Source of the DNA: a bacterium SCSIO 12643
GTDB lineage: Bacteria > Bacteroidota > Bacteroidia > Flavobacteriales_G > Salibacteraceae
Length of the DNA stretch: 64,000 bases
Reading direction: 5' to 3'
Assembly (NCBI GenBank): GCA_024398135.1
Contig: CP073750.1
Span: 2,604,001-2,668,000 of the forward strand
The stretch's first letter is position 1; every line of letters begins with the position of its first letter. The notes beneath the pieces were generated by a model. It was not told the DNA's origin, ran no database searches, and worked only from the letters and a program-made list of their open reading frames with translations. Made by a program: the position numbers and the translations under genes. Shown here piece by piece: positions 21,550 through 31,262 of this stretch.

Positions 21550-21893
21550 AAACAGTAATAGTGTTCAATTGTAATTTTCACAATTGAATCAGAAAAACTC
21601 CAAATTAATGAATTGAATATAATTCGTGTTTAAACTTGTGATAGGATCCGCATAAATAGTGACGAAAACGCCCATAAATGGGATAAATAATCAGAAGCCA
21701 ATTCACATAAATTGGGATAGATCTAGTTACAAGAATAGGGTGTTACGATGCGTTACCAAAATGAATGACTTTTGATTGAAACAATCTGATTTTAATTCTA
21801 GAATGTGTAGATGGTTTTGAAATAAAAACAGGAGATGTCTGTAATAAAACACCTCCTGTGATTTGCACAAATGCAAACGGTTTAGGGGCTCGT
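21550..21893. other. Intergenic region
   Basis: About 340 bp without a gene. Its right part holds the terminator of the gene ending at 21894. The left part should carry the promoter of the kinase operon. The only pattern noticed there is two similar stretches around 21671 and 21708 that share cataaattggga-type sequence. Confidence 0.5.
21822..21859 (-). terminator. Intrinsic terminator
   Basis: On the minus strand ACAGGAGGTGT and ACATCTCCTGT form an 11-bp stem (one G-U) around a 10-nt loop, followed by TTTTTATTT. It lies 35 bp past the stop of the gene ending at 21894. Confidence 0.85.
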
Positions 21894-22886
21894 CTACATT
21901 CTATACGAACGGTAAATCATAAAGACTTCGTCCAGGTATTGTTGTAATACATCCAGAACTGCTTTTTTAAATAATTCAGGATCAGCTTTAATAACCACAG
22001 TGCCGTTGGTATGTTCCATTAACTTTATTTTGCCTTGGGCAAATTCTGGCGTACAACCTTCGCACATGTCTGTGCTAATCGCATATTGCGTTGAGGATTC
22101 AATATCACTGCTGTTCAAATTCAGAATCAGATTGTTTTGCTTGCCTGATGAAGCCAGACTAAAATTGAAAGTGTTATCCTCTAGCATATCTGTTCCTTTA
22201 GAATTATATGTGTATCCGGTAATATGAATAGCCGGAACTACTGAAGCTTTTCCTTCTGTATAAATGACACGTTTGTTTGACCCGTAATAATTGGTTCCGG
22301 ATTGAGTGATATCAATGCCTATATGACAAAAATCTATGGTTACCTGTGAATTGAATAACATGGCTTTCATTTCTTTTGCAATTTTTTGTTGAGGACCAAA
22401 AGGAGCTGCGTTGTTCCAAACAATATAATCGTGTTGATCGTAATTAAATGTTTTAGTCACCCCCCAGGATTTCTTTACCTTGAAATTTTCTTTAGTAGAC
22501 TTATCTTTCAATTTGGGAAAGTCTTTTGTGTTTTCAATAGCTTTATAAGGAACCACGTTAATTTGGAGCTCTTTAAATTTAACCACCAACATATCGTAAT
22601 ATGCATTTGTGATTTCTTGAAAAACCTGGTCGTCAATGCCTTCTAAAATCGCGTAAGCACCAAATTTGTAGGTTTGTTCATCTTTCCAGGAATTGGTTTC
22701 AGATTGGTGACTTGCAACTTTAAATCGAAGATTCGTTCCAAGAATGGCAACACTTTCAGCCTTTTTATAGGGCCCTTGATCATACTCATTATATTTCTTG
22801 CTGAGTTCTTTTAATTGTTTTTTGTCTTGTCCGAATGAAGTGAAGACACATGACAAAATTGTAATGAAGAGTAGTGATTTTTTCAT
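21894..22886 (-). CDS. Hypothetical exported protein
   Basis: Unrecognised protein of 330 residues with a signal peptide (MKKSLLFITILSCVFTSFGQ). The mature part is Lys-rich at first (DKKQLKELSKKYNEYDQGPY) and then beta-rich, with two Cys (MCEGCTP, about 275) that could form a disulfide. The C-terminus is helical (FKKAVLDVLQQYLDEVF). No lipobox or sorting tail. It has its own terminator and stands next to, but not inside, the NarL-type two-component genes. Confidence 0.55.
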   Translation of the reverse strand: MKKSLLFITILSCVFTSFGQDKKQLKELSKKYNEYDQGPYKKAESVAILGTNLRFKVASHQSETNSWKDEQTYKFGAYAILEGIDDQVFQEITNAYYDMLVVKFKELQINVVPYKAIENTKDFPKLKDKSTKENFKVKKSWGVTKTFNYDQHDYIVWNNAAPFGPQQKIAKEMKAMLFNSQVTIDFCHIGIDITQSGTNYYGSNKRVIYTEGKASVVPAIHITGYTYNSKGTDMLEDNTFNFSLASSGKQNNLILNLNSSDIESSTQYAISTDMCEGCTPEFAQGKIKLMEHTNGTVVIKADPELFKKAVLDVLQQYLDEVFMIYRSYRM

Positions 22887-22969
22887 GATTCTAGTTTTAT
22901 GGTATTGTATACCACAAATATTGAATTTAGATGAAGGAGCATCAATAGGGCGTTTGTACCATTTTGGAC

Positions 22970-23611
22970 CTATACCAACCCATTGAGATAGGCGATGTGC
23001 ATAGCCTCAACTTTATTTTTGACCTCTAATTTTTTGTAAATATTTTCGGTGTGTCTTCTCGCAGTATTCGGGCTAATAATGAGGTTAGATGCGATCTGGT
23101 TATAGTTAAGGCCTTTGCACAACTGTTGAAGTACCTGTTTTTCACGTTGTGAAAGATTAAAGTCTTTCTTTTCTGAAGTTACAATTGCTGGATTTTGTAT
23201 GATTTGCATGGCTTTTCGAGCAATGGAAGAGGACATAGGTGCCCCTCCATTCAAAATATCGTGAATGCTATCGTGAATTTTTTGAGGCGAACTTTCTTTT
23301 ACTAAATACCCGATAGCTCCAGCCTGAATGGCTTCATAAATGGCCTGTTCAGTATCAATTACCGTAAGCATAATGGTTTTGATGTGTGGATATAGTTTTG
23401 AGATTTTAGAAGTTGCGAGAATGCCATCCATTACGGGCATTTGGATATCCATTAAGATGACATCAATTTGTGCATCTTTTTCTAAATAATGAAGTAATTC
23501 TTCTCCATTCAGCGCATGGAATTTAACCTTAAACTCATCAAATAATCCCAGTTTGTTGATGATAGAATTGGCAAGAAAATTATTGTCTTCGGCTAATGCT
23601 ATTTTGATCAT
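22970..23611 (-). CDS. NarL/FixJ-family response regulator
   Basis: A 213-residue regulator. The receiver has AEDN at 7-10, phosphoacceptor Asp55 (VILMDIQMPVMDG) and a Lys in YLVKESSP. The C-terminal LuxR-type HTH reads LSQREKQVLQQLCKGLNYNQ then SPNTARRHTENIYKKLEV. It is 44 bp downstream of the sensor kinase on the same strand and is its likely partner. Confidence 0.93.
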   Translation of the reverse strand: MIKIALAEDNNFLANSIINKLGLFDEFKVKFHALNGEELLHYLEKDAQIDVILMDIQMPVMDGILATSKISKLYPHIKTIMLTVIDTEQAIYEAIQAGAIGYLVKESSPQKIHDSIHDILNGGAPMSSSIARKAMQIIQNPAIVTSEKKDFNLSQREKQVLQQLCKGLNYNQIASNLIISPNTARRHTENIYKKLEVKNKVEAMHIAYLNGLV

Positions 23612-23655
23612 AATGCAAATTTGAGATGATTTGTAATGAAATGCTATAGGGCATT

Positions 23656-26298
23656 TTACCTATTTAGAACGATGGTAATGATGGTGCCTTCATTGGATGA
23701 ATGGATTGTAAATTTAGCGTTTACTTCTTGAGCTCTCGACTTCATGTTATGTAATCCATTACCGCCTTTTAATCGGGATGCATCAAATCCAATACCATCA
23801 TCTGAGATGGTAATTTTAGTTTCGGAGCTCTTTGAATTGATATCTACTGAAATCGTGGAGGCTTGTGCGTATTTCAAAGTATTGTGAATAGCCTCTTGAA
23901 TAATTCTATAAAGATTAATGGTTTCAACCGGATGCAATTCAAAGTCTGCCTGAATATGTTCAACTAATGAAATATGCGTTTCAGTCATCGGGTCAATTTG
24001 ATGGATATACTGACCTACACGTAGAACAAATTCGGAGAAAAAGATGGTTTGATCACTCACCGCCCAAATGGTTTCGCGCAATTGGGTCATGGTTTCTCGA
24101 GCAAATGCATTAATCGTTTCGATTGAGGAGGAAGTTTCGGTTTTATACATTTCAATATCTAGTGACGAAATGATATGTGTGATTCGCGCACCAATATTGT
24201 CGTGAAGTTCTTTAGAAATTCTCAACCGTTCCTGCATCAATTTATGATTCTCTTTTTCTTCGCGAAGGAGTTTTTTAGTTTTTAAGTAATTGATGAAACT
24301 ATAACTTCCCAGAATCAAAAGAACTGTGATAATAAGACAGGTAAATATAAACCAGGTTTCCTGCCAGAAAGGGAATGCCCGAAATACGGGATATGAAATT
24401 GTAGTGGTGGTTTGGTGTACCTTGTCAATAACTAAAACCTGAATTTCAGAGTCTCCGTATGGAGCGGAAAGTGTTATGGGGTTGGGTTGTTGAATTGGGA
24501 TTTTTTGATTCCTAAATTGAACGAGAATCTCAAAGTAGTTTTGATCCGAGAGCATGATAGGTTCGACTTGCAGAACCAATTCCGATTGATCAAATGCCAA
24601 TTCTACTTTTTGTGTTGGGGATAATACTTTGGAGTCTTTTTTTAGAATGACGTTTGGGTTTTGAGGAAAGAATTTTAAACTATCCGGGTGAAATTTCACA
24701 ACCCCGCCAACTCCTGCGAAATAAACATTTTGATTTTTATCTTGAAAGCACGCAGTTTGATTGTATTCTTTAATAGGAAATCCATTGATGTAATCGAAAG
24801 GACGAATGAACTGATCTGTATATTGATAAATACTGGTTACGGAACTAATCCATAAAGTGTTTTGTTGAGGTGAAAGCGTCAAAAGTTGACGGTCTGGGAA
24901 TGGGATAATTTGTAAACTATCGGATTCTACACGTAAAAGCCCGGCATCCATTGAAGTTGCCCACGTACTTCCTTTAAACGCAGCGGTCATGGAAATAACT
25001 TTAGCATGATCCTTTTTAACGGCATTTTGAATGTTTAAGTCAAAATCCAATTCGTAAATTCCTGATGTGGTGGAAACCAAATAACCCGAATCACTTTTTG
25101 TGAAATACATACTGTATGTTCGGGGAGGATCAAATTCATAGGGATGCGTTGATAGAAAATGTCCTTGATGATCTAATTGAATGAAGGATTTTTTAGAACA
25201 GGCGAGAAAGCCGTTTTCATTAGATATGATTTTTATTATGGTGTTATCCAGAGCTTGTTGTGCATTGAAATAAACATGTTGGATTTTTCCAGACTCCAAT
25301 TTGTAGATTCCATTTTTACTTGTCCCGATAAGCATAAAATGAGCATTGGAATTTCCGGAGAAGCAGTGGATTTCTTTGGTTATGTGTAGAATATCATCAG
25401 AATTGGTGTGAACGTCAATAGCGTGAACGCCTTCAGCAGTAACGGTATAAAGGTTATTTTTTTGAGTGAGAAATCCCCAGCATGAAAGTGGAAGATGTAA
25501 AGCATTTTCTTTTTTGAAGAATTCCGTGTGTAACGCGTTCCGATGGATCATAAATATGCCGTTTTCAGCGGTTCCAACCCATAAGTTTTGATTTTGGTCT
25601 TTGTAGATATCTTCGACACGATATTGGGTAAAGTGCTTTTGAACAGAGATTGAATGGTCTTTTTGCAACTGGAGTTCCATAAGGCCTCCATGAGAAGCGA
25701 TAAAAGCTCGATGTGTATTGTATTTTAAGTATTTGATGCAATAATTCTGAGTAATATAATTTGTATCCGGGTTTAAATAAAACGTGCCATTTTCAGACCC
25801 ACGAATGGTTACTGATCCGAGTTGAAATGTGAATGAATTAGTGGCTGGGTAAGAGGTGTGTACATCTAAGATTTCTTTTAAATCATAACTCAGGTGAATA
25901 GGGTTTTGATTGATTCGGTCGGTAATGACAATTTGGGAATCTAAAAAATGAGATTGATAATAATCATTGGTTTTAAAACTGTATTTGGAATATTGAAGAG
26001 AACGTTCATCAATCTTATAAAGCCCATTGGTAGTGAGAACAAACATGGAGGAATCACGATGATGTAGTTTGGTTACCGTTTCAGAAATGGCCTGGTAAGT
26101 TTGAATGTCATAACCATTATATAATTGTATCCCTGACGGTGACCCAAGCCAGATCCGTTGAGCATAATCCTGTTCAATCGCCCATACTGTATTTTGAAGT
26201 AAGCCATCATCCATACCCAAATGTTGAGTCGAATAAAGTGATTGACTTTTAGTGGCGATGGATAAGAAAATGAAGAATATAAAGGCAATTATTCTCAT
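23656..26298 (-). CDS. Beta-propeller sensor histidine kinase (HisKA_3)
   Basis: An 880-residue membrane sensor. Signal peptide (about 1-19), then a long periplasmic region with repeated short blocks (GMDDGLLQNTVWAIEQD, NLWVGTAENGIFMIHR, NVYFAGVGGVVKFHPD) typical of Reg_prop propellers. A Y_Y_Y-like beta domain precedes the TM helix at about 649-672. The HisKA_3 motif is RISKELHDNIGARI with His699, and the ATPase domain has EAIHNTLKYAQA and ISDDGIGFD. The ligand is unknown. It forms a pair with the regulator gene downstream. Confidence 0.9.
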   Translation of the reverse strand: MRIIAFIFFIFLSIATKSQSLYSTQHLGMDDGLLQNTVWAIEQDYAQRIWLGSPSGIQLYNGYDIQTYQAISETVTKLHHRDSSMFVLTTNGLYKIDERSLQYSKYSFKTNDYYQSHFLDSQIVITDRINQNPIHLSYDLKEILDVHTSYPATNSFTFQLGSVTIRGSENGTFYLNPDTNYITQNYCIKYLKYNTHRAFIASHGGLMELQLQKDHSISVQKHFTQYRVEDIYKDQNQNLWVGTAENGIFMIHRNALHTEFFKKENALHLPLSCWGFLTQKNNLYTVTAEGVHAIDVHTNSDDILHITKEIHCFSGNSNAHFMLIGTSKNGIYKLESGKIQHVYFNAQQALDNTIIKIISNENGFLACSKKSFIQLDHQGHFLSTHPYEFDPPRTYSMYFTKSDSGYLVSTTSGIYELDFDLNIQNAVKKDHAKVISMTAAFKGSTWATSMDAGLLRVESDSLQIIPFPDRQLLTLSPQQNTLWISSVTSIYQYTDQFIRPFDYINGFPIKEYNQTACFQDKNQNVYFAGVGGVVKFHPDSLKFFPQNPNVILKKDSKVLSPTQKVELAFDQSELVLQVEPIMLSDQNYFEILVQFRNQKIPIQQPNPITLSAPYGDSEIQVLVIDKVHQTTTTISYPVFRAFPFWQETWFIFTCLIITVLLILGSYSFINYLKTKKLLREEKENHKLMQERLRISKELHDNIGARITHIISSLDIEMYKTETSSSIETINAFARETMTQLRETIWAVSDQTIFFSEFVLRVGQYIHQIDPMTETHISLVEHIQADFELHPVETINLYRIIQEAIHNTLKYAQASTISVDINSKSSETKITISDDGIGFDASRLKGGNGLHNMKSRAQEVNAKFTIHSSNEGTIITIVLNR

Positions 26299-26351
26299 GA
26301 TTACACAAATGTATTTATTAAATATAAATCACTTTAAGGTTGTATAATCTC

Positions 26352-26359
26352 TACATTTG
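26352..26359 (+). promoter_or_regulatory. Bacteroidota-type -7 promoter element
   Basis: TACATTTG matches the TAnnTTTG -7 element, with a GTTG about 18 bp upstream. Transcription would begin only a few bases before the start codon at 26374, so the mRNA would be nearly leaderless. Confidence 0.55.
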
Positions 26360-26373
26360 CTGCAAATAGGCTT

Positions 26374-27273
26374 TTGAAAGTAATACGAAGACATATTGTT
26401 GGAGAGCTGGTTGAAGAAGTTCGATTGAGCGATTTTGTAGTCGAACAATTTGAAGAAATTCCATCCAGAAGTGCTGCAAAAAAGAAAATTAAAAAAGGTG
26501 TGATTCGCGTGGATGGAGAACCCAAATCTTCAGCTGATTGGGTGGATACGGGACAAGTCATAGAACTGTTAGAAGAAGAACTAAAATTACTCAAGGCATA
26601 TCATCTGGATTTTGAAATTATTTATGAAGATGTGTATTTAGCTATTGTCAATAAACCTGCAGGAATTCCTGTAAGTGGGAATCAGTTTAAGACGATGCAA
26701 AATGCTATTATCGGTAAACTCGAGGTATCCAAAGAATCGGATCGTTTAAATTGGCCCAAACCTGTACATCGTTTAGACGCACCTACTAGTGGATTGTTAG
26801 TTTTTGCCAAGACTTCCAATGCCATCATGAAGTTGGGACAATTGTTTGAAAATAAACAGATCAAGAAGGTGTATCATGCGATTGTGATGGGAGATATTGA
26901 TGAATCTGGTAAGATGGATGATAAATTGGAAGGGAAAGCAGCTCTAACCTATTTTAAGCGATTGAGTCAGGTGTCTTCCTTAAGAAATCAGTTATTGAGT
27001 TGGGTAGAAGTGTATCCTCAAACGGGTCGCACACATCAAATTAGAAAGCATCTTTCAAAACAAGGATTTCCAATTATGGGGGACCAACTTTACGGTGATG
27101 ACGGAAATGTGTATAAAGGAAAAGGTTTGTTTTTATGTGCCGTTGGATTGGAATTTCAGCACCCGATGACTGATCAACCATTGAATATAAAGATAAAAGC
27201 ACCAAATAAATTTGACTTATTGATGACCCGAGAAAAAAGGAGATGGGATAAGTATCACAACCCGGAAGAATAG
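26374..27273 (+). CDS. RluA-family pseudouridine synthase
   Basis: RNA-modifying enzyme of about 299 residues that isomerises uridine in rRNA or tRNA. An N-terminal S4-like RNA-binding domain (RSAAKKKIKKGVIRVDGE, about 31-48) precedes the catalytic domain with the motif HRLDAPTSGLLVFAK, whose Asp is the nucleophile. TGRTHQIRKHL is also typical. The only start that keeps the S4 domain is a TTG at 26374; the first in-frame ATG would remove it. The exact target (RluA, C or D type) cannot be told. Confidence 0.88.
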   Translation: MKVIRRHIVGELVEEVRLSDFVVEQFEEIPSRSAAKKKIKKGVIRVDGEPKSSADWVDTGQVIELLEEELKLLKAYHLDFEIIYEDVYLAIVNKPAGIPVSGNQFKTMQNAIIGKLEVSKESDRLNWPKPVHRLDAPTSGLLVFAKTSNAIMKLGQLFENKQIKKVYHAIVMGDIDESGKMDDKLEGKAALTYFKRLSQVSSLRNQLLSWVEVYPQTGRTHQIRKHLSKQGFPIMGDQLYGDDGNVYKGKGLFLCAVGLEFQHPMTDQPLNIKIKAPNKFDLLMTREKRRWDKYHNPEE

Positions 27274-27302
27274 TTTAACCTTGCAAGAGAAAACAGGCCG
27301 GT

Positions 27303-27536
27303 ATGGGATTAACAAATAATGATATTATAAAAAAATTGAGAGTTGCCCTTAAACTAAGAGATGATGATATTATTGAAATCTTAAAGCTGGTAGATTATAA
27401 TATTGGTAAAAGTGAATTAGGTGCTTTTTTTAGAGCAGAGGATCATCCTAAGTTCATGCCGCTACAAGATCAAATACTAAGAAACTTTTTAAACGGACTC
27501 ATTATTTATAAAAGAGGTCCTAGAGAAAAGAAATAG
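27303..27536 (+). CDS. DUF1456 (YehS-like) protein
   Basis: A 77-residue soluble protein. The opening LTNNDIIKKLRVALKLRDDD and the later FFRAEDHPKFMPLQDQILRN are typical of DUF1456, which usually carries two such copies; this one is a single-copy short form. Function unknown. It follows the pseudouridine synthase gene by 29 bp and may be cotranscribed. Confidence 0.82.
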   Translation: MGLTNNDIIKKLRVALKLRDDDIIEILKLVDYNIGKSELGAFFRAEDHPKFMPLQDQILRNFLNGLIIYKRGPREKK

Positions 27537-27538
27537 AC

Positions 27539-27994
27539 TTAGAAAAGAGAGCCAGTTGCCGCAAAAGCAAATATCCCAACGTACATCACAATTATAACAA
27601 TAGCGGATATCCCCATAAATTTGTAATGGGATTTTAAGTTCATTAAGGAATCTTGCAAAGCATAGCTGTTTTTTTGATTGATTGCCGTTTTTGTGTGGTT
27701 GGAGAATTTGTAGAGATATAAAACGGGAAAGAAGTAGAGTATAGATAACCCCAAATAAATTGCTACTATGATCATTGAGTTTCCTGCAAAAGGCATTTGA
27801 CTATCAGTGGATGAGAGAAATACGCTCATAGAAAAAGCTCCCAAAACCATTAAGCCGATTCCAATAAAGCCTAGAATGGATAAGAATTTGGCCCATTTAG
27901 CGGTTTCCGAAAGAAATCCCATCATTGTGGAATTTAATTGTAAAGCATGGTTTTCACTGATATTGTCGTCCAGAATGTCTGCTTGATTTTCCAT
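27539..27994 (-). CDS. DUF5362-like membrane protein
   Basis: A 151-residue protein with three hydrophobic stretches (about 37-58, 72-97, 126-148). The sequence TAKWAKFLSILGFIGIGLMV near the N-terminus and LKSHYKFMGI near the C-terminus resemble DUF5362 proteins of Bacteroidota. Function unknown. It is convergent with the DUF1456 gene, 2 bp apart. Confidence 0.7.
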   Translation of the reverse strand: MENQADILDDNISENHALQLNSTMMGFLSETAKWAKFLSILGFIGIGLMVLGAFSMSVFLSSTDSQMPFAGNSMIIVAIYLGLSILYFFPVLYLYKFSNHTKTAINQKNSYALQDSLMNLKSHYKFMGISAIVIIVMYVGIFAFAATGSLF

Positions 27995-28044
27995 TAGAGT
28001 ATAGTTTTTTGATTAAATGAGTGTAAAGGTAAAACAAAGAGACC

Positions 28045-29364
28045 CTAGATTTCGGTTATTTTCACCTTCTTTTTCTTGAGTCTCGTTTGATTCAATGCTG
28101 TCATAATCTGAGGTACTTTATTTTTATGGATGGAGACAAATGCACAATCGCTCTTTAACTCGATTACTCCCAATTCATCAGGCTTTAATTGACCTTTTTT
28201 GAAGAAAGCTCCGGCAATATCTCCTTTTGAAATTTTATCTTTTCTTCCACCGGAAATAAATAAAGTGGTCCATGGATTTTTTATAGTCATTTTAGACTTC
28301 TCGGAAATATCTACCGTATCTAAATCTAATTGCTCAATAAAGTCGGGAAGACGTTCATCTTTCCATGCCAAAACATAAGCAGTTCCATCGCTATTCATTC
28401 TTGCTGTACGACCATTTCTGTGAGTAAATTCCTGACTTTTAATAGGTAGATGATAATGGATGATATATTTGATCTCAGGAATGTCCAGACCCCTTGCTGC
28501 TAAATCCGTAGCGATCAAAATTTGATGGGTACCATTTCTAAATTTAATCAACGCTCGTTCTCGATCACGTTGTTCCAGTCCTCCATAAAAACATCCATGT
28601 GGAATTTTATTCTGCTTAAGAAAAGAGGAAACACGATCAATGCTATCCTTGAAGTTACAGAATATAATTCCCGGTTGATTTCCTAAAAAATGAATGGACG
28701 CTAATAGTGTTTCAAGTTTATCTTTTTCGGGAGAAATGATCTTTTTGATTTGAAGTTGACCATTTTCTGAGTCCAGATAATTAATGGTTATTGGAGCTTT
28801 AATATTTACAAAGCTCGGGATTTGCAATTTTTGAGTAGCAGACGTTAAAATTCTCTTACGAACCTGTGGGAGTAGCGAAATAATTTCTTGCATCTCATTT
28901 TCAAATCCGATTTCTAATGCTTTGTCGAATTCATCCAGAACCAAATATTGAATATGTTCAGTAGGAAACGTATCTCTTCGTAAATGATCTGCAATTCTAC
29001 CCGGAGTTCCAATCAATAAAGCCGGACGATGTTTTAACTCGATTTTGTCCTTACTAAATAGTCGCCCACCGTAGGCTGCATTGGTCTTAAAACCAGAGCC
29101 TAATTCTCTGGCTACCTGTTCGATTTGGATGGCCAATTCACGTGATGGAGCTAGAACAAGCGCTTGAACTTCCTCAATTTCCGGGTCAAGCATTTGAATG
29201 ATTGGCAACAAAAATGCTAATGTTTTACCTGTTCCGGTAGGTGAAAGTATCACCGTTTCATTTTGTTCTGAAATGGTTTTAAAAGATTCCTGTTGCATGG
29301 GATTGAGTTGCTCAATTCCCAGTTTTTGTAGCATTTCAGCTTGATTCCTAAAATTTGAAGACAT
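28045..29364 (-). CDS. DEAD-box-type RNA helicase (DbpA/RhlB-like) with DEFD motif
   Basis: ATP-dependent RNA helicase of about 439 residues. Q-motif NPMQQESF, Walker A SPTGTGKT, motif Ib TPGRI, motif II DEFD (not DEAD), motif III SAT, and motif VI HRNGRTARM are all present. The C-terminal 70 residues (KGDIAGAFFKKGQLKPDELG ... VSIHKNKVPQIM) look like a DbpA-type RNA-binding domain that targets 23S rRNA. The ATG at 29364 is preferred because an upstream start at 29424 would overlap the preceding gene. Ribosome assembly is the probable role. Confidence 0.88.
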   Translation of the reverse strand: MSSNFRNQAEMLQKLGIEQLNPMQQESFKTISEQNETVILSPTGTGKTLAFLLPIIQMLDPEIEEVQALVLAPSRELAIQIEQVARELGSGFKTNAAYGGRLFSKDKIELKHRPALLIGTPGRIADHLRRDTFPTEHIQYLVLDEFDKALEIGFENEMQEIISLLPQVRKRILTSATQKLQIPSFVNIKAPITINYLDSENGQLQIKKIISPEKDKLETLLASIHFLGNQPGIIFCNFKDSIDRVSSFLKQNKIPHGCFYGGLEQRDRERALIKFRNGTHQILIATDLAARGLDIPEIKYIIHYHLPIKSQEFTHRNGRTARMNSDGTAYVLAWKDERLPDFIEQLDLDTVDISEKSKMTIKNPWTTLFISGGRKDKISKGDIAGAFFKKGQLKPDELGVIELKSDCAFVSIHKNKVPQIMTALNQTRLKKKKVKITEI

Positions 29365-29404
29365 GGAGGCAAAGGTAGCTCCATATTTTGAAAGGGAATC
29401 TGAA

Positions 29405-30202
29405 CTATTGTCCGTATTTTTCAATAGCCAATCCAGCCAAAGGATGTCCTAGTTTTTTAGCAACTTCCCAGTCCAAACATGCTTTTTTGCGACTTCCGCC
29501 ATCAAAGAAAGCTACACCTCTTTGATAAAAGGCTTCGGCATTTTGAGGATCGAGTTCAATGACAACATTTAAATCTTTTTTAGCTCCAATGTAATTTCCC
29601 ATGCCCATCTTAGCTAAAGCCATTTGATGATATGCTGTGATATTTTCAGGGTCTTGATCAATTACGGTTTTAAAATCGCGAATGGCATCTTCAAATTTAT
29701 AGGCTTGTGCTTTGGCTTTCCCTCTAAACAATATAGCATCGGTGTATTGCTGATCTAATTCCAAAGCGAGGTTGAAGTCTTTAATAGCTTTTTTACTTTG
29801 CCCCATTTCCAACTTGGTTAAACCGCGGTGTAAAAAGGCTACCTTATCACTTGGCTCCAGTTCAATCACTTGATTGTAATCGGCAATGGCTCCTTTGAAA
29901 TCTTGAAGAGCTCTTTTGGCATTGGCACGGTTGAATAGGGCTACTGTATTTTGTGGGTCTAACCGTAATGCCAGATCATAATCTTCGATAGCTCCTTGAT
30001 AATTAGATGTAGTGAATTTTTTGACCCCGCGATTACAAATCATATTAGGTGATGTCATCTCTGGAGATGATTCATTATTTCCAGAAGAGTTGGAAATGAT
30101 AAAATTGGGGGATTGATCTGAATAGGCTATTTCTTGGTTTTGCGCTGTTGAGGAGAGGTGGAGTGCGACTAATAAAAGCAAATAAATAGTACGTGTATTC
30201 AT
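29405..30202 (-). CDS. Exported TPR-repeat protein
   Basis: A 265-residue protein with a signal peptide (about 1-20) and about five tetratricopeptide repeats (YQGAIEDYDLALRLDPQNTV, FKGAIADYNQVIELEPSD and similar). TPRs mediate protein-protein contacts; no enzyme domain is present. It closely resembles the product of the upstream gene at 30327, including the end (FYQRGVAFFDGGSRKKACLD), and the two look like a tandem duplication. Confidence 0.88.
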   Translation of the reverse strand: MNTRTIYLLLLVALHLSSTAQNQEIAYSDQSPNFIISNSSGNNESSPEMTSPNMICNRGVKKFTTSNYQGAIEDYDLALRLDPQNTVALFNRANAKRALQDFKGAIADYNQVIELEPSDKVAFLHRGLTKLEMGQSKKAIKDFNLALELDQQYTDAILFRGKAKAQAYKFEDAIRDFKTVIDQDPENITAYHQMALAKMGMGNYIGAKKDLNVVIELDPQNAEAFYQRGVAFFDGGSRKKACLDWEVAKKLGHPLAGLAIEKYGQ

Positions 30203-30326
30203 AATTAGTAGGTTGTGTGGTTGAAAATTAAATTATTACGAGAAAATATCGAAGCGTTTCAGATGAATTGAAAAATAATTGAAAGCATTTGGGAAGTAAA
30301 TTAAAATGGGAGAATTCCTGAAGAGG

Positions 30327-31148
30327 TCATCGAGAAGAGTTACAGTATTTTTCAATTGTTGGGGCGGCTAATTCATGTCCCAATTCTTTAGCTTTCGCCC
30401 AATCTTTACATGCTTTAGACTCACTTCCGCTGTCATAATAAGCTACACCTCTTTTGTAATATGCGTTTTGATTTTGAGGATCGATTTGGATCACTTTTGT
30501 AAATTCCTTTCGAGCTCCACCATAGTTTCCCATGCCTAATTTAGCCAGTCCTTTTTGATAATAAGCTTCTGTGTTTAAAGAATCATATTTAATGACTTTA
30601 TTTAAATCGCGAACGGCATTTTCAAAATCCTTACTTAGATTTTTGGCAATCCCCCGATATAAAATGGCGGTAACATAATATTTATCTAACGCCAATGCGA
30701 GATCAAAGTCTTTGATTGCTTTTTTATAAGCTTCCATTTTGACTTTAACTTTTCCTCGTTGAACGAGAGCCACTTTATCTGTAGGGTCGATAGAAAGTAC
30801 CTGTGTATAATCTTTGATGGCTTCTTTAAATTGGTTGTTGTGTAGATATGCCCCACCACGATTAAAATATCCGGTCACATCCGTTGGATCTAGTTGGATA
30901 GAGGTGCCAAAATCAGAAATGGCGAGATTAAACTTCAAAAGTTTTAAATATGCGTTCCCTCGATTATTGTACAGGAATGGAAGGTTTTGTTCTAATTCTA
31001 TGGCTTTGGTATATGCTTTTATCGCACCTATATAGTCTTCGTGATTGTATTTATGAATCCCGATTTTGTTCCATTCGCTTGCCGTTTTCTGTGCAATACC
31101 ACTGTATTGACATAAAATGAATCCCAAAAGAAATATAAATCTAACCAC
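30327..31148 (-). CDS. Exported TPR-repeat protein, paralogue of the next gene
   Basis: A 273-residue protein with signal peptide (about 1-19) and about six TPRs (YIGAIKAYTKAIELEQNLPF, FKEAIKDYTQVLSIDPTDKV and similar). The C-terminal block YYKRGVAYYDSGSESKACKD matches that of the gene at 29405. The order of repeats is the same in both, supporting duplication. Partner proteins are unknown. Confidence 0.88.
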   Translation of the reverse strand: MVRFIFLLGFILCQYSGIAQKTASEWNKIGIHKYNHEDYIGAIKAYTKAIELEQNLPFLYNNRGNAYLKLLKFNLAISDFGTSIQLDPTDVTGYFNRGGAYLHNNQFKEAIKDYTQVLSIDPTDKVALVQRGKVKVKMEAYKKAIKDFDLALALDKYYVTAILYRGIAKNLSKDFENAVRDLNKVIKYDSLNTEAYYQKGLAKLGMGNYGGARKEFTKVIQIDPQNQNAYYKRGVAYYDSGSESKACKDWAKAKELGHELAAPTIEKYCNSSR

Positions 31149-31262
31149 GGAAAATGATGAATTGTGGAGAAACTTAAAACAAAATCATTTGATTATCAAA
31201 AGATTGAAAATCAATATTAGGTTAAGAATAAATATTTAAAATTAATGCCGCTATATTTATAA

